Shown in pieces: positions 37,401-49,400 of a DNA stretch of 64,000 nucleotides. Under the pieces are notes generated by a model. The model was not told where the DNA came from. It made no database searches and saw only the letters and a program-made list of their open reading frames with translations. Made by a program: the position numbers and the translations under genes. Source of the stretch: Tipula vernalis (Eukaryota > Arthropoda > Insecta > Diptera > Tipulidae). Numbering within the stretch: the stretch's first letter is position 1; each line of letters begins with the position of its first letter. Location of the stretch: assembly GCA_958295665.1 (NCBI GenBank), contig OY282558.1, positions 117,108,838 through 117,172,837 of the forward strand. Direction: 5' to 3'.

Positions 37401-40400
37401 CAGAGAGGTTCGTACGAACTATTAAAGGGGCGATGAAAAAAAAGGTAAACGAAGGTGGTTCAACAGACCACGCATTGTTGACATTTCTCAGCACCTATCG
37501 TTTCTCGCCGGATCCATCATGTGGTAAATCTCCGGCTGAGAAAATGCACGGGCGTCAACCTAAAACCGCATTAGCGTTGATCAAGACTTCAATCAAGAAC
37601 TAAGACGGAAAACGCGGCGAAATTCAGATTAAACCAGGCGGTATTCGCGCGATGTTTTTCAGCGCGATAACCAAAGTGGATCAGAGGAACTGTAATTCGC
37701 CAACTAGGAAGTAAGATGTACGTTGTGTCAACGGATAAAGGCGATGTGAGACGACATCAAAATCAGATAGGTCCGCGTATTGAGGAAAATGATGATACTT
37801 ATTCGTTTGCACAGCGATTACATGAAAATCAAGGCAATCCAAAGAGACCAGATAATTATCATTCTACGGTTGATCGTGTAATCACTAAACAACAATGTTT
37901 GCGTCGATCTATGTCAGATCCAGATCTCCGAACATTACCAAGACGATCAAATCGGATTCGCACACCGTTAGTTCGATTTGCACCTGGAACATAAAGTCAA
38001 TGAATAAGCCGAGGAGAGTGCTGTGTATAATGAACTTAATGAATGGTACAAACCATTAGTAATAACGATTGACGCAAAGCTCATGCGATCGACTGTCAAA
38101 TTATATACTTCTTTTTTTTGTTGTAATACACCTATATAAATAAGTGATTTATCGTATGGCGGATAAATTGTGAATATCGCTCAGTTAAATAAAACATAAA
38201 CCTAACCTATTGAGAATATAGTTTTGATTATTAAATTCAACAAGCTTTAAAACCGATTTTGAAACGAGTTTAAAATCCCAAGAATCAGCGAGTATAAATA
38301 GTTTACCATTGGACAATATTATTGAGGAGGCCGATATTCACATCATAAAAGAGAATGCATTAGTTTACTATGCTGGATATTGCGTTATGAAAAAAAAAAT
38401 TGATTGTCAAAGCTGCCGGGAAAAAATGATAAAAAAAGGCGATGAAATTAAAATGTCAGACACTTTTTTGGCAGAAAAAAATTTCAAAGTAAAAGCGAAT
38501 AATTTTGGTTAATTAAGTGCTCCTTCGGATGAGTTTGTCACCATAGCACAATCTTTGATAACTGTTTTTGAAAAATATTATCATCATAATTGTTGTTCTC
38601 ATATAACATAACCAAATTTTTGACGGATGAATGTCTAAACATGATGGCTGAAGGGTATTCATTTTTCCTACCAAATTCAAATGAAGCCTGTTATGACCAT
38701 ATTCGGAAACTAGTAAATTTTTTTTAATTTTGTTTTAATGAGAAAGAATTGTAGATGGTCAACGGTAAATAATGAATTTTCCAAAACAAAACAATCAACT
38801 AGAAAGCTCAAAATATTAAAGAGATGAAATAAATGTTTTTTTTTTAAATTTGAATACATTTTTCTTACATTTGTCTTGTTGGCTCATCCAAAAATAGTAC
38901 ATATCACACATGTCTTTTTCTTATTTAGAACCCATTTTGCTAAATTATTTACTACATCATTATTTACTACAATTTAGCCCTAATCAAATTTTTACAAGAT
39001 ATTAGTTCGCATAAATTCATATAACCTAATCTGCATTTTTGAGCTAATTTTAGCAATATTGTATAAACTGATAATTTTTTTATAACTCATAAAACCGTAA
39101 ATTTGAGTATATTGTGTTCACCAACAATTTTGTATTTTAACAGGTTGGAAACAAACTTAATGTCCTTGCAATATTTTGTTATTGTTTAATAATGATATCC
39201 AAATGAGCATTATCTAAAAACTAAAATAAATTGAAAACGATATCTTTTTATGCATACATTCTGATATTAATAAGCATTAATAATAATAATAATAATAATC
39301 GTAACAACTACCTACATAATAACCACTTTAGCACCAGTATTACTTCGTTGAATATCCAACAAGAATTTAATTGTGACAACCGCAACAGTATTATCATGAG
39401 TCACTTGAACCCTAAACAGATGGCATTTACGTTGGTTTATTACCACAATGCATCCAGCATTCGGGGCAAAGCTAAAGCCTTTCGGCTTAGGGTTCTTGAC
39501 AATGATTACGACATTATAACTATTGGTGAGACCTGGCTTACAGCTAGTTTTAATTCCGAGAAATATTTTCCATCCAACTATGTCGTCCATATAGGAAAGA
39601 CCGTTATAACTTCCTAACCAGCATGAAAGGTGGAGGAGTGCAGATTGCTGTGAAGTGTTCGATTTTGAACGAGATGATCGCTTGTCATTCTCAACTAGAT
39701 ATTATGGCAGTCCGTGTAAAGGTCGCCCATTCCTCCGTGATCGTGGTCGCTGTATATATTCCTAGTAGCTCAAACCATGGATTATTATGTGGAGATTACA
39801 AATTTTGTTGATTCAATTGTGTTACCTTTGGTAGGAGCTGGCGAACACCTTATGTTTGTTGGCGTGATGCTATTTGGTTCGATGTTGATGAAGTTTTTAC
39901 CTCGTCTTCTACAGACGAAAGGGTGTTACATACGATAGAATATTTTGCGAGCATTGCTACCACTCAACAGAACAGCGTGCCCAACATAGCCAGTGAGGAT
40001 TTCACTGGCTGTGCGAGCATTTACCATACTCCTATTTTGATAAATATATTTCATGAAAAGTGTGTTACTAATTTTACTTACAATAATGGTTCTCATTTTA
40101 ATTTTAGATGTGCAGATTATGTCACTTTAAACGAATTTCTAGCCAATTCAGACTGGAGCTTTCTTCAACGAGGAGTGGACTTGAACAAGATTGTCCGTCT
40201 GCTGAATGAGCGGATCATGGCTGGTATCGAAATGTTTGTTCCGAAGGTAAAAGACAAACCGCAATTTCGTGAGCCATGGTATAATGATAAACTTGTGCTA
40301 CTCGAGAAGCGTCGTAATAAACTTCATTCATTATATAGGGTACAAGGGGATAAGTTTTACTCTGCGTTCAATGCAGCCCGTATGGAGGTTCGAATTTTTA

Positions 40401-43400
40401 ACCGATTCTTTTATAATACATAATTATATTTTGCAGATGGTAGAAGATCTTACTACTAATCCTAAAAATTTCTGGAATTGACAATCTCATACCACTATTA
40501 CTAAATCTAGTGACTGTTCGGAATTTAGTCTGTTGAGGTTTTTTGTAGATGAGATCTCCGATAGTTTGGCGCGACTTAACGTGAATAAGGGCTCAGGACA
40601 TGACGGCATTCCACCCATCCTTATGAAAAACTGTGGAAATGGTTTAGCTGTTCCTCTCGCGTTTATTTTTAAAGAAAGCCTCCGTACGGGGGTTTTTCCG
40701 GAGCCTTGGAAGATTTCCTTCATTCGCTCGATTTTCACATCGGGCAAAAGGTGTGAAATCAGCAATTACCGTGAGATCGCTATACTCTCTGCTATACCGA
40801 AACTATTCGAAGCATTAGTACAAAAATTTCTATTTTTTTTGGAATATCCACAGTGACCAACCTGATTTCATTTTGTGGTCACTTACATAGCAGTATTGTA
40901 ATCAGGCAACAACTGGATGTTGTGTATACGGACTTCTCAAAGGCTTTTGATAAGATTGATCATTCGATATTTATCAATAAGCTTGGGAAATTGAACTGTC
41001 AATTCATTCCAACTAAGTGGCTTCAATCTTTTCGTTCGGATCGATGGCAGTATGTTAAGATTTATGACTCGTCCACAGTTTTATTTCGAGTTACCTCAGG
41101 TGTCCCACGGGGAAGTCATATTGGACCTCTTCTCTTTTCACTATTTATTAGTGATGTTGTTCAGTGCTTTGAGTTCGCGATTAAACGATCGACTGAGAGA
41201 AAAATGGTTCTGAATGGAAGTGGTTTTAGGTTGGAGGGAGTTGCAAATGATGAACTTCCGCAAGGAAGTAAAATATCTCCAGGTATGTTCAACCTATTTA
41301 CCAGCGAGATACACCACATCAATGCAGACAATCAAATCGTTCTGCAATTTGCAGACGATTTTGTAGTAATTGGAAAAGGGAGAAGAATTGGTGGCGGCTC
41401 AAAGAGCGCAAAAGAGGGATTTAATACAAAAACTTAAAATATTGAATCTGAGAGTAAATCCTAATAAGTATGCTTATATGAGTTTCAGAAAAAAGGTTGC
41501 AAATGTTAATATAACTGTTGATAGTCACAGAATTGAACAAGTTAATGTTGTCAGGTATTTGGGTATTTGGATTGATAAACGTATGAATTTTGGGAAGCAC
41601 ATGCAACTTTTGGCAGATAACCTTGACAAGGAACGATTAAATGTGGTTAAACGGGTGAGCAAACCTAAGTAGGGTGCTCATCCGAGTGTGACTGATATGT
41701 TAAGGAAGGCCCTTGTATCGTCTAAAATTGAATATGGTATTAGTGTGTATGGGAGTGGTTCGCAAGAGGCTTTGAGCTAACTAATGAAAGTAGAAAATGC
41801 ATGTGCAAGAGTGGTATTGGGGGCAATTAACCCCCCCCCCCCAACCCCTCATCAGATTACAGCAATCACGTGGTAATGTGGTAATAATTTCTGCTGTCCT
41901 ATTTCCGACAAATGTAGTCCAGCGTTTGTGATGGCTGCGAAGCCAATCCAGCACAATTTGAGAATCTGTCCATGCCTATTTACGTGCAATAGAAATTCTC
42001 GATTGTATCAACACCACGCCCATTAACTTTGTTAGCAAAACAGCACCTTGAAGTTCGAGTCTATAGGGAGCGTTAATTGTTTCACCGGTGAAACTCTGGT
42101 TTTCGCAGTAATCATTTGGATTGTGGTTCAAAACAACTGCACCATATGCTGACTGACTGGCGTCACAGAACCCATCAGTTTCAATTTGACAATCGATTTC
42201 GGTCGCAATATATCTTGGTATACTTATTTCATCGACTGTTTGGAATCCAGAGCGTATTTCTGGCCATTGAGTCAACAAATTTGCAGGCAATTGATCATCC
42301 CAATTCAAATTGGTCAACCATAATTGTTGTAAGAATATTTTGGCGGCAATTACGACAATTCCAAGCCAACCAACGGTTCTTTTTGTGTGATACTGGTGGT
42401 GAGGCAAATTGCAAGTAAATTTAAACTGATCAGCATCTGCGTTCCAATGTAAATTCAACACTTTAACAGATTTCCTTGGCTCGCAATTGTTGATAAATAA
42501 AACCTTCTCTTGCATATCTTGATTTTCGATAGGTACATCGACAAGTAGCTCCCTATTATTTGCTTTCCATTTTCTTAAATGGAAACAATGTGACCCAAGT
42601 GTTTGCGTTAATTCGTCTTTCAACCTTAGAGCATCATATATGTTGTCGGCTCCTGTCATTATGTCGTCAACGTACCTTTAGAAATCGCGCGTGCACACTC
42701 GGAATGCTTCCTCTGGATTGAATTTACGATTTCTTGCATTGTCCTAATCACCAAGAATGGTGATGAAGCTAGCCCATACGTTACCGTTGCAAGTTTATAA
42801 TGTTGTATTTATTCTGAAGGATTCTCTCGCCACAAAATCTGTTGATACTGTGTATCAACATCAAACACTAAGACCTGGCGGTACATTTTCTCCACGTCTG
42901 TGCAAAATACAAAACGATGTTCTCTAAATCTAAATACAATGGTGAACAACGATGATTGGATTGTTGGTCCGACTGATATGCATTGATTTAGTGACAATCC
43001 CGATGTTGTTTTAGCGGATCTGTCGAAAACAACTCATAATTTGGAGCCAGAGTCAGATTGACGAAAAACTCCGTGGCGTGGCAAATAATAATCATGCTTT
43101 GACAATTGTTCTACAGGCACCGGAAACATATGATGTAATGACAAGTATCTTCTCATGAAATCGGTGTATGCAGCATGGAATTGTTTATCTCGTGCAAATC
43201 GGTTTTCTAGATATCGAAAACGTATTTTTGCCATTTGCAAAGAATCGCCTAATTGAAATTGTGATTTCTTGATAGGTAAACTGACAATAAATCTCCCTTC
43301 TGCATTGATAGCTGTATGCTGATTGTAATGTGTTTCGCAAAATGTCCTCTTCCGGAGAACGAGGTGGCACAGTCAATTTCAAATCTTCTTCGGTATCTAC

Positions 43401-46400
43401 CGGAGTCAACATTGATAAGCAATCAGATGAGCAAATTTGTGCTTGTTTGCCAACGACAATATATCCAAACACCGTATTGTGTAGAATCAGTTGAGAATTA
43501 TTGATCTCTGATCACACCGTAAAATCGAAAAAAAAACAACCTGCTACCAACAAGATATCAATTTTACTTGGTTTGTAAAATGTTGGGTCCGCCAGTTTGA
43601 TCAACTTTAAGGATTCCAATTGTGGTAGATGCAGATTGTAATTAGGTAGTTTTGAAGTAATTTGCTCCAATATATGAGCTTCCACATAATGCACCTTTGA
43701 ATTTCCACTTTTAATGTGACACAACGCCCTTTGTTGATTTTGGCCTTGTGCGTGCCCCAAACCGCTTATTTGTATATCGGATGTTTTTCTTGAAAGCCCA
43801 AGATTATTTGCACAGGCCTCGGTAATAAAATTTAGCTGTGACCCAGAGTCCAGCAGTAAACTACATTTTTTGTAATCTCCTCGCTTTGTTATTACCTTTG
43901 CAATCGTGGTGGGCAAAATGGCACTTGTCGATACTAACTTTGAATAACAATGTGCATTAACTGGTTGGTCTTTAACTGGCTTCAGCGAGAACGGTACCTG
44001 GTGTTTTGGCTTCTTGAGTTCCAGTCTCTAAGTATAGTAATGTGTGGTGTTTCCTCCTACACTTTCTACAGCGAGCTAATACTGGGCAAATAGATACTGC
44101 ATGGTTTTGACTTAAGCAATTGCAACAGCTTCGATTCTCCTTAACATATTCTAAGCGCTTTGCAACATCCATCTACACAAACTTTTCACAATTTAGCAAC
44201 CAATGACCTTTACTGGAACATAATGTACAATGTAATGTATTAGGTTTATTACGAGTATCAGCAGTATTCGCAAGATTGGGTTCGGTTCTTTGAATTGCTA
44301 AGTGGCCTTTAGCTTCCGTATTAGTTGATTTACGTACCGCAACTATGGTTACAGACTTCAATGTATTGATTCTGCGTTGTAAGAATGCAAAAAAGTCACT
44401 AATTTTTGGTTCTTCTATATCAATTGAGGATTCTGCCCAAGCTGATTTTGATTTATCATCCATCTTCTGCGATAACAAGTATATAAGCCAGGGGTCCTGT
44501 GTTTCAGCTGTTTCTCCCAATGCTTTAAGACCTCGTATAACATCATCATAACGAATGTCTTAATAAATGAATTTATGGAATGACGTTTCCGATCATATCG
44601 CACCTTTAATTTGTTTAAAGCACCAATGTAATTGTTTTCCGTCACGGCCACATGACGCAATAAGAATGCAGCTTCACCCTCCAGCGCCAGTTTTAAATGT
44701 TGAAATTTCTCCACAGGTGAAAGTCTGATTGAGTTATGAATGGTTGACATGAACATGTCATATAATGTTTGCCATTCTGTGATATCACTCTTGAATTTTG
44801 GTATACTGAGTTTCGGCAATTTTACCTCTGGCGTATCACCAGCAACTGTGATAGATTTATATTGGCCAACTGTTTGTCCCTCTAAGAGGGAAAGTTTTCG
44901 AATCCAGGAGTTTAAACCACCTATTGCCGTATAGTATTCTTCATCGTAATCATCATCAGGTTGTTCAGTGCCGCTTAATTCAAAAATGCGAGCTTTAGTG
45001 GTAGTGAACTCCGACATTAATTGTTCCACACGAGCTAATCTTGCCTTTAAACTTTCTAGAGGTGTAATCATATCTACCTCTTCTCTCAAATATTGGTTGA
45101 TACTAACTAATTTTTTCTTGTTGCTTTCTCGCTATTTCTTCAAAGACTTGGGTTCAGCTTCAGCCATTTTGTAGCACGTTTTAATTTAATAGTAATGATA
45201 TAAAACAGCACGAACCGATTTGCACCATCAACTTGTTAGTCAATATTTGTTTGTCGCTCAACAGCATTCATTAGTAACTGTTTTAAGCCACGACAATTAT
45301 TTTTGGTTTTATTTCTGTTTAATTAATAAATGAATTTTAGCACTCCAATATGGACGCACAATTACTTAATCACTGTTAAAACAACTGCACAAAATGGCCG
45401 AATTACACGTAAGGCACGTGTTTTGTATAACACGGACGTTGATTTCAGCAAGCGAATCGGCTTCAATTATTGGATATAATGCAGATTTACCGGCCAACGC
45501 GTGATCCGGCTCAAAGGACCATGAACATAAATGAATTAAGCAAGCTTTCGATCCGCACAAAATATAATAGGCAATGCAAAATAATCCAGCCATTCACAAA
45601 AACTAGATATAGTTTTAACAATTTATTTATTATTAATTAAATTTCGTACATTGTTTAATTTTCACCTGAGCGTATGATTTTGTTGTATTGAAAAATAGTT
45701 GTTGACAAGTCGATGGTTGGCGCAAGAGAGCGACTTTAGTTTTTAATATCTAATAATTACAATTTTTCAGTTTTTCGTAACTGACGCTAGGTGTTCAATA
45801 ATATATAGGATTGAATGTACTCATTAAATTGCTTTCTTTGATTTATACATGATGGCCAATACATAAACAATAATTAGACTCATCGATTAAATATACTATG
45901 CTATGTTGTCCTATTGATTGTCAAAATATCAAATGGAAGAATGTAAACAATACAATTGGTAATAAAATATTGATAATTGAGGAGTGTCTGATCAATCGCG
46001 TCTGGGGAACGCGTTTCAGCAGCCGAGAGGAAATAATGGAAAAATCTCCAACACACACAGAGTAGATGTACTCTTGACTACGTAACTTTTGCAAATGTCA
46101 AGCTATGACGCTAAGATTTAGAGGAAATATCAACAACAGATGTACCAACTTAACAAAAAAAGCAGAACTCAAATCGAAACGATGGGAGCGCCACACGGTG
46201 GTTATTCCGGGAACTTGTTGATTAAGGTAGTATTTCACTTAAAAAATTCTGCCCTAATAGAAAAAAAAAATATCATTTTGGAAAATGTAAATAGCGAGTT
46301 TTGATCAGACACTCCTCAATTAGATCTAAATATTATGTTAATTCTTAGTTAAATATTTGAGATTAATTCTAATCATGATATTTATTTGCAGGTGTGTGAT

Positions 46401-49400
46401 GTAACTGGCTTCAAGGTGTCCCATTCAATTAATAATTGTTCACAGGGACTTGCAAAACGCCGCGAAAAGTGATTTTGGACCAATCAAATTTTTGATCATT
46501 TTTGACAGGATTTCAATACTTTGGTCTTTTTAGACCAAAGTAATAAATGAAAAACAAAATTATACCAAATCTTTAAAAATAATCAACGGTTTTTATAAAA
46601 TGTACTGCAGCTTAAAACTTTCGGCAGCCGAAACTAGTTTTTAAGATTATACCGCACACACAGAAAGACGTTGCCTTTTATTTATATAGAGATATATGTA
46701 AATTTATTATTTAACATTAAATTAGCTACCTAGGAATAGGATAACAGACTCCAGAAAAGATTTCGAGCGTAATTAGTTGTAAAGTCGTCAGAATGTTGCA
46801 AATTATCAATTGCAACAACAGCTGATTTCGAAATTAGCAATAAACTTTATTCAAACCTTATATGTGGTATATGTATATTGGTTTTTTTTCTTTATTTTTC
46901 AATATCTATCCACATAGCATAAATGCTAACCAAAGAATGATTCGAAAAGCATGGCGTCCTCCTTTCTTCTCTTCCTATGCGTACGTGTGAATTCGCCGCC
47001 ATTTAGTAGTTTACAGCTCGGCCAATCTGACTCAGTGATCGACCCCGATCACCGATGGGGGTAACCTAGAAATTCAGCCTCATCTTCTCCCTCGGAATTA
47101 GGTCCGTGGAAATCGTCTTTGTCGGTGTCAGTATCGCATTCGCTTGACTGATCAATTGAGCTTGTCGGTGATATCCACCGACGCATTTTATTCGCTTCTA
47201 CAACTCCATCGTATGGAAGTTGTATCTGCTGACAACCCTTAATGTCTCGGATAACGTATCTATCATTTCCTAAAACTTTATGGACTACATATGGACCGCG
47301 GTATGTTGGAATGAGCTTCTTATTTGATCCTCCGACTGTATCTTCGTTTCGAATTACCACATAATCTTCAACATTGAATCGTTTCGTTGATTTTTGATGA
47401 TGGCGATTCTTCCCTGTGTTTCTTTCGTAGTGGCATGCGTCGAATTATTAATTGCGTATTCGATCTGTTCTAATTTCTGTGACCAGTCCGCGTGATTGAT
47501 GGGATTACTTAATTTCCCCAGAGCGGCCTTCAAAATCCGATTAACCCTTTCGGCCTGGCCATTGGCCTGGGCGGATGCGGTAACCACCTTCACATGTTCC
47601 ACATTATTTCCTGTCAAAAATTCCGCGAATTCCAAGGATGTAAAACAGGTGCCCCGATCCGAAATGATTCTACGTGGTCGACTATAAAATGTGAAATATT
47701 TCTCCAGAGACGACATAACCTCTTTCGTGCTCGTTGAATTTACCGCAAATAATTTAACGTACTTCGTAAAAGCATCCACAATGACCAATACATGCCTCCT
47801 TTTGTTCATGAGTCCCGGTAATGGGCCAAAGTGATCCACGTGCAATGTATCGAATGGAATCGCGGTGCCTTTGGTATGCAACACAAACTTTGTTTAGACA
47901 CACGTACCGGTGCCGCGTACATAATGCATTTGATACATTTGTCGATAAATGACTGCATTTGGTTTTCACCTTCGGAAACCAGTAGTGTTCGCGAATCTTT
48001 TCGTAACATTTATCTATCCCCTGGTGTGCTAGCTTTTCATGATTAATTCGAATAATGTTATCCTCCATTTCTGCCGACACGTACAGCATACGATGTCCCT
48101 CACCGTTTCTCCTGTACACCAAACCATCCACTAGTTCGTAGTCGTCCATTGCCTCATTCTCTAATTTTTGCCGCAACGCCAAAGCGCAGTCTCCCTGTTT
48201 TGGGCCAATTGTAATTGCATCTCAACGCTGATTGGATCCTCTGCCGCTACCATGCATTTCGTGACCGCTTTCGTCCCCTCTACCTCTTTTTTTGTTTCCA
48301 CGTCCACGTGGGCTACTATTTCCTCCTCATATTTTGTGTGGCATCGGCTTAGTGCGTCTACATGTGCAATATTTATTCCTGGTCTATGTCTCGTCTCAAA
48401 TGTGAATTTTGAAAATTCAAATGCCCATCTGGCAATCCTCGGATTCATGTGCTTTCTTTCCAGCGTCAAGTGCAGCGAATTGCAATCAGTTATCACTGTG
48501 AACTGTATGCCCTCCAAATATATTCTGAATCTTTCCAGTGAATATAAAATGGCCAATGTTTCTTATTTAAAATTGTGATATTTGGCTTCTGCCGCCGTAG
48601 TAGCCCTCGAATAAAATGCCATCGGATGAAATTTTCCGTCGTTTTGTTTCTGCATCAATGCTCGTCCGAATCCATGTGAACTGGCGTCGCAGTGCAATTC
48701 AGTTTCTCGCTCCGGATAATAAATCGCTAGTATTGGACCAGTAATCAGTAATTTAAAAGGAACGTTTTCCTTCAGCAGATTTTGCATCGGACGTGCGATT
48801 CTCGAGAATTCCGGGAAAACCCGACGGAAATACGAAAATAGCCCTAAACATGAATGTACTTCCTTCGCATTTAACGGCATCGGATATTTTTTAATTGCCT
48901 CAATGTGTGCCTCACTTGCGGTCTTATTCCTTCCGAAGTAACAGAATACCCCAAGTAAATGATTTCCGTACAACAAAATTGACATTTCTTCAAGTTTAGT
49001 TGTAAACCTAGTCGTGCCAATCGTCGCAATATTTTCCTCATTAATTTCTTGTGTTCGGCCAGAGTTTCCAGAAAATCTTTGAAAATTATATTTATAAATC
49101 GTTGAAAGACCGCTGAATTCTTCAATCCAAATGGCATGCGACGATATTCATATTGTCCATGTGGTGTTAGTAGAACCGGTAAATTTACGCGATCGCGGTG
49201 ACACGCGTACCTGGTGAAACCCGCTTTTCAAATCCAGCAACGTAAAATATTTTTTTTCCCTAAATATTCGACGCAGTCATCAATCAAAGGCAGCGGATAA
49301 TTGTCCCTTATCGTTAATTTGTTAAGACCGCGATAGTCTACGCACATTCTGGTGCTTCCATCCTTCTTTTTTACAAGCACAATTGCTGACGCATCTGGTG

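Larger units (their letters stand above)
35117..38000 (+). mobile_element. Gypsy B: 5'-truncated Ty3/gypsy (K02A2.6-like pol)
   Basis: Plus-strand pol relic from the end of protease to the end of integrase, without gag or a 5' LTR. A purine tract (AAGCCGAGGAGAG, about 38002-38014) is followed by TGCTGTGTATAATG, so a 3' LTR may begin at about 38018, but with no second copy in the window its end cannot be set. The RT style ([30 protein letters not shown]) fits the K02A2.6-like group and is different from elements A, C and D. Confidence 0.85.
41870..45521 (-). mobile_element. BEL/Pao retrotransposon, 3'-truncated
   Basis: Minus-strand element: primer site, gag with DUF1759-type domain and zinc knuckles, protease, RT and start of RNase H, in the normal order. 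Integrase and 3' LTR are missing, the element ending near LINE 3B. The primer site TGGTCCTTTGAGCCGGAT (45521-45504) matches the 3' end of tRNA-Tyr with one mismatch. The 5' LTR therefore ends in TTCA at 45522 and extends to higher coordinates, but its outer end was not found. Several frame breaks and stops make it inactive. Confidence 0.88.

Noticed and set aside
39231..39401. Asn-rich N-terminus of the LINE protein
   Set aside because: Translation of a TAA microsatellite upstream of the true endonuclease homology.
41831..41842. Run of 12 C as a frameshift or regulatory signal
   Set aside because: It lies between two dead elements; a simple homopolymer is enough to explain it.
45366..45593. 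75-codon minus frame as a gene upstream of the BEL gag
   Set aside because: It crosses the primer site and LTR end of the BEL element.
45234..45598. TGTGAATGG...ACTAACA taken as the BEL 5' LTR
   Set aside because: The tRNA-Tyr primer site at 45521-45504 would then lie inside the LTR; the LTR must end at 45522.
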